From positions 1 through 38,949 of the forward strand of contig RGPR01000004.1 in the NCBI GenBank assembly GCA_010030245.1: a DNA stretch of 38,949 nt. The letters are read 5' to 3'. Below the pieces are notes generated by a model. The model made no database searches. It saw nothing but the letters and a program-made list of their open reading frames with translations, and was not told where the DNA came from. Made by a program: the position numbers and the translations under genes. Within the stretch, counting starts at the first letter, position 1; every line of letters starts with the position of its first letter. The stretch is from Gammaproteobacteria bacterium (GTDB lineage Bacteria > Pseudomonadota > Gammaproteobacteria > Legionellales > Legionellaceae). This document shows, in pieces, positions 36,337-38,949 of the stretch.

Positions 36337-37737
36337 ATGGATGCATGTGATCAAAAAACCGTTAGTAAATTTAATGAATGGGACGATTTGAGAGCAATCA
36401 TTATTCAAGACTCTTTCAAAAAAAAAATATCTTTTGGGCCCCTAAAGCTGGAAATTCAGCATCATCAATTGAATTCAACAATCTTTGAAAAAATAGCAGA
36501 TCTTGCCTTAGCCCAAGGTTTTTTTACGGCTAGACAAAATTGGCGACAAGGCCAAGATGAAATGCTGCCCCCATTTATGCATTTAAGGCTTTCTGAATAT
36601 GGCATGATTTGTGATAAGTATCAGCATGATGTGTCTTTGATGCGTGAGCAGATGCAAGCAATCGTTGAAAAAATAAGATCAAATCAATGGCTTGGCTATT
36701 CAGGAAAGCCAATAACTGACATCGTTAATATTGGCATCGGTGGCTCAGATTTAGGTCCAAAATTTTACTTTGATGCCTTAAACAAGCTAGAAACAAAGCC
36801 ACAATTTAAATGTCATTTTATTTCTGATGCCGATTATTATTCCGCCAAAGAATGCCTAGAGCCGCTCAGCCCAGAGACCACATTGTTCATCGTGTTATCT
36901 AAGTCATTTACGACCGAAGAAACAATGATGAATGCGAATTTAGCTATCGAATGGATTGGGCATGCTGATGCCATGGCAAAACATTTTATTGCAGTGACTG
37001 CAAATCCAGAGCAGGCCATAAAATCTGGTTATCAACATATGATTGAGTTTGGTAGATGGGTCACAGGCCGATTTTCAGTGACTTCAGCGATTAATTTGAT
37101 TAATGCAATTTTCTTTGGCTTTGATTCATATCTTGAATTTATCAAGGGCGCAGAAGAAATGGATAAACATTTTTTAACAGCGCCTTGGCAAGATAATTTA
37201 CCGATGATGCTTGCTTTTGTTGGCATTTGGAATATCAATTTTTTGAATATTCCAACGCAACTAATGCTTGTTTATCATTCAAAGCTGCGTTTTTTTGTCG
37301 ACTATATCCAGCAATTAGACATGGAGAGCAACGGTAAGTCCTACAATAAAGAAGGGCAAAAAATTGATTATGCAACAGGCCCTATTATTTGGGGGGGCTT
37401 AGGCAATCAATCTCAGCATAGTTATTACCAGCTGTTGGCTCAAGGTAGTCATCAAATTGCGATTGATTTTTTAAGTATCGCAGATGATAAAAATAATTAT
37501 TTAAATGCATTGTGTCAAAAACGAAAAAAAAGTCTTTATCATGGCGTTCAGGCAAAAGACGAATACTATTCAATTAAGCAGCATGCAAGTGTTAATCATA
37601 TTGAGCTCACAGAATTAACACCAAGAAGTTTAGGTGCATTAATTGCGATGTATGAACATAAAGTGTTTATTCAAGCTAGTCTTTGGAGCATTAATCCTTT
37701 TGACCAACCTGGGGTGGACTTGGTTAAATTATTATAA
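36337..37737 (+). CDS. pgi: Divergent glucose-6-phosphate isomerase
   Basis: 466 aa from the ATG at 36337, about 80 shorter than typical bacterial enzymes (547-550). It would interconvert glucose-6-phosphate and fructose-6-phosphate. Clear family marks: NIGIGGSDLGPKF, the phosphate-binding LSKSFTTEET, TGRFSVTSAIN, YATGPIIWG and the C-terminal NPFDQPGVDLVK with its Lys. Oddities: the usual INxTExRxVLHxALR motif is replaced by NWRQGQDEMLPPFMHLRL, the Glu of WGEPGTNGQH is Gly in WGGLGNQSQH, and the His before the helix ending LAQTEAL seems absent (DDKNNYLNALCQK). The protein stops soon after the last motif. It may be a reduced or repurposed isomerase. The start could also be the TTG at 36328. 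Confidence 0.85.
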   Translation: MDACDQKTVSKFNEWDDLRAIIIQDSFKKKISFGPLKLEIQHHQLNSTIFEKIADLALAQGFFTARQNWRQGQDEMLPPFMHLRLSEYGMICDKYQHDVSLMREQMQAIVEKIRSNQWLGYSGKPITDIVNIGIGGSDLGPKFYFDALNKLETKPQFKCHFISDADYYSAKECLEPLSPETTLFIVLSKSFTTEETMMNANLAIEWIGHADAMAKHFIAVTANPEQAIKSGYQHMIEFGRWVTGRFSVTSAINLINAIFFGFDSYLEFIKGAEEMDKHFLTAPWQDNLPMMLAFVGIWNINFLNIPTQLMLVYHSKLRFFVDYIQQLDMESNGKSYNKEGQKIDYATGPIIWGGLGNQSQHSYYQLLAQGSHQIAIDFLSIADDKNNYLNALCQKRKKSLYHGVQAKDEYYSIKQHASVNHIELTELTPRSLGALIAMYEHKVFIQASLWSINPFDQPGVDLVKLL

Positions 37738-37904
37738 TCTATTCTGTTTTAGGGTTTAAGTCTAAAATTCAGTATTTGGTTTAGCGCTCAATAATTTATT
37801 GTATCAGGGATTATTTGAGGGAAACAAAGGTGCTAAAATTTGCCAAAAAATATTGCTTTTAATGTTATAGTCAATTTCAGAAGCGTTAAACAAAAGGATT
37901 TATA

Positions 37905-38949
37905 GTGAGATTTAAGTTATCAATCGTAATACCTACATGGAATAGATTGCCGTTCTTAAAAAAAAATGTATCTCAAATCATTAAAGAAGTGCAAATACAA
38001 AATGATACTCAAATTGAGATTTATATCTCAGATAATTTTTCAAATGATGGTACGCAAACGTACTTGAAAGAACTTGTTGCTCAACATGATTATATAAACG
38101 TCCATTTACACGGGAAAAATATGGGCGCAAACCATAATTTTTATACTGTTCTTAAGGGGGCATCTGGGGATTATATATGGTTGCTTGGCGATGACGATAT
38201 GATTGTTGAGGGTGCCATTATAAATATAATTCAAGATATTAACCGTTATCAACCAGGAGTTCTGCTTGGAGGAACGGTTGATGATAAACAGTTACAACGT
38301 GTTTATTTGAAAAATATAGTTAAACATAAATTTGTTGGCGAAGAGATTCTTCAAAAATTTAATGCCATCGAATTGGCTGGAAAAATGAGTGTATTAATTT
38401 TTTCACGAGCCGCTTTGATGAAAGTTTTGAATGAAGGCCTGTTACAAATAAACAAGTTAAGAAGTCCATGGCCACATTTAATATGGTTTTTGCAAGTTAT
38501 CGCTCAAGGACATAAGATATTAATTCTACCTTATCCAACTAATTATATTATTAGAAAGAATCGATATAATAATTTACAAGATGGAAAAGAAAGATTGTCA
38601 TTGCTATTTGTTGATTATTATCACTTATCAAAGGCTGTTCTGCCGCACTTTAGCAAAAACACTCAAAAAAATTTAATAAGAAATTTGACTAAAGGTCGAG
38701 TTGCTGAATTGGTAAAAAATGTAGCTTATTCTACTTTTATGAATGCTTATAAAGAAACATTAATCGATGCACTTTATAACATTAAGTATTTTCCAACCTT
38801 TAAAAATAAAATGAGATATGTTGGTTTTTATTTTTTACCAATCCTTCTACCGTTGAGATTCCGAATATGGTGTTTTAAATTGCCTATTTATTTAAAATTA
38901 AACCTTGGCAATTATATTGATTTTATAAATTATCTAGAAAAAGCCAAAG
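37905..38949 (+). CDS. Family 2 glycosyltransferase (3' end beyond the window)
   Basis: 348 codons are visible with no stop before the right edge. The GTG at 37905 has AGGA 7 bases upstream. The N-terminal GT-A domain is that of family 2 enzymes: the nucleotide-binding start LSIVIPTWNRLPFLKKN (5-21), YISDNFSNDGT (40-50) and the metal-binding LLGDDDM (93-99). A hydrophobic C-terminal stretch near residues 305-325 (VGFYFLPILLPLRF) suggests membrane association. Such enzymes build O-antigen, lipooligosaccharide or other surface glycans. The AT content seems higher than that of its neighbours, so a surface-polysaccharide island, possibly horizontally acquired, may begin here. The 167 bases before it hold no gene. 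Confidence 0.85.
   Translation, partial: MRFKLSIVIPTWNRLPFLKKNVSQIIKEVQIQNDTQIEIYISDNFSNDGTQTYLKELVAQHDYINVHLHGKNMGANHNFYTVLKGASGDYIWLLGDDDMIVEGAIINIIQDINRYQPGVLLGGTVDDKQLQRVYLKNIVKHKFVGEEILQKFNAIELAGKMSVLIFSRAALMKVLNEGLLQINKLRSPWPHLIWFLQVIAQGHKILILPYPTNYIIRKNRYNNLQDGKERLSLLFVDYYHLSKAVLPHFSKNTQKNLIRNLTKGRVAELVKNVAYSTFMNAYKETLIDALYNIKYFPTFKNKMRYVGFYFLPILLPLRFRIWCFKLPIYLKLNLGNYIDFINYLEKAK

Overview
The window looks like chromosome from an AT-rich gammaproteobacterium of the order Legionellales (Coxiella/Legionella-like, probably host-associated). The main evidence is the left end: the 3' end of an icmD/dotP-like gene, then complete icmJ/dotN and icmB/dotO genes of a Dot/Icm type IVB secretion system. 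Housekeeping proteins (MutS, ValS, trigger factor, ClpP, ClpX, Lon, HU, PpiD, FabI, PrmB, Asd) read as gammaproteobacterial. I cannot name the genus from sequence alone.

Layout. (1) 1-5412: icmD end and terminator, then icmJ-icmB-radA, whose genes overlap end to end. (2) 5413-8028: an accessory patch with a frameshifted relic of an IS1634-type transposase (DUF4277), a tiny exported protein behind a strong promoter, a doubtful small ORF, and a 463-aa unknown protein with an IQ-like motif at its C-terminus, a candidate secreted effector. (3) 8062-17945, all minus strand: mutS, an SbmA/YddA-type ABC transporter, a HAD purine 5'-nucleotidase, valS and a lone tyrosine recombinase. (4) 18082-27244, plus strand: tRNA-Pro, -Arg, -His and -Leu, then tig-clpP | clpX-lon | hupB-tRNA-Val-tRNA-Asp-ppiD. 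This is the classic protein quality-control locus, divided by terminators and internal promoters, including a sigma-32-like one before clpX. (5) 27357-30814, minus strand: fabI, a cholera-toxin-like ADP-ribosyltransferase gene broken by a frameshift, udk and an Smr-domain gene. (6) 31007-37737, plus strand: a DUF4143 ATPase, prmB-asd, an unknown charged protein, an ankyrin-repeat protein with a possible His/Asp/Cys catalytic set, and a divergent glucose-6-phosphate isomerase. (7) 37905-38949: a family 2 glycosyltransferase running off the right edge.

How it fits together. The Dot/Icm genes imply translocation of proteins into a eukaryotic host. Three genes scattered in the window have effector-like features: the IQ-motif protein, the ADP-ribosyltransferase and the ankyrin protein. 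None is proven to be secreted. I found no CRISPR array, defence island, prophage or obvious new multi-gene system. The least expected items are the split ADP-ribosyltransferase, the IQ-motif protein, the ankyrin/Cys protein, the foldable hupB leader, the heat-shock promoter plus perfect palindrome before clpX, and the degenerate active site of the isomerase.
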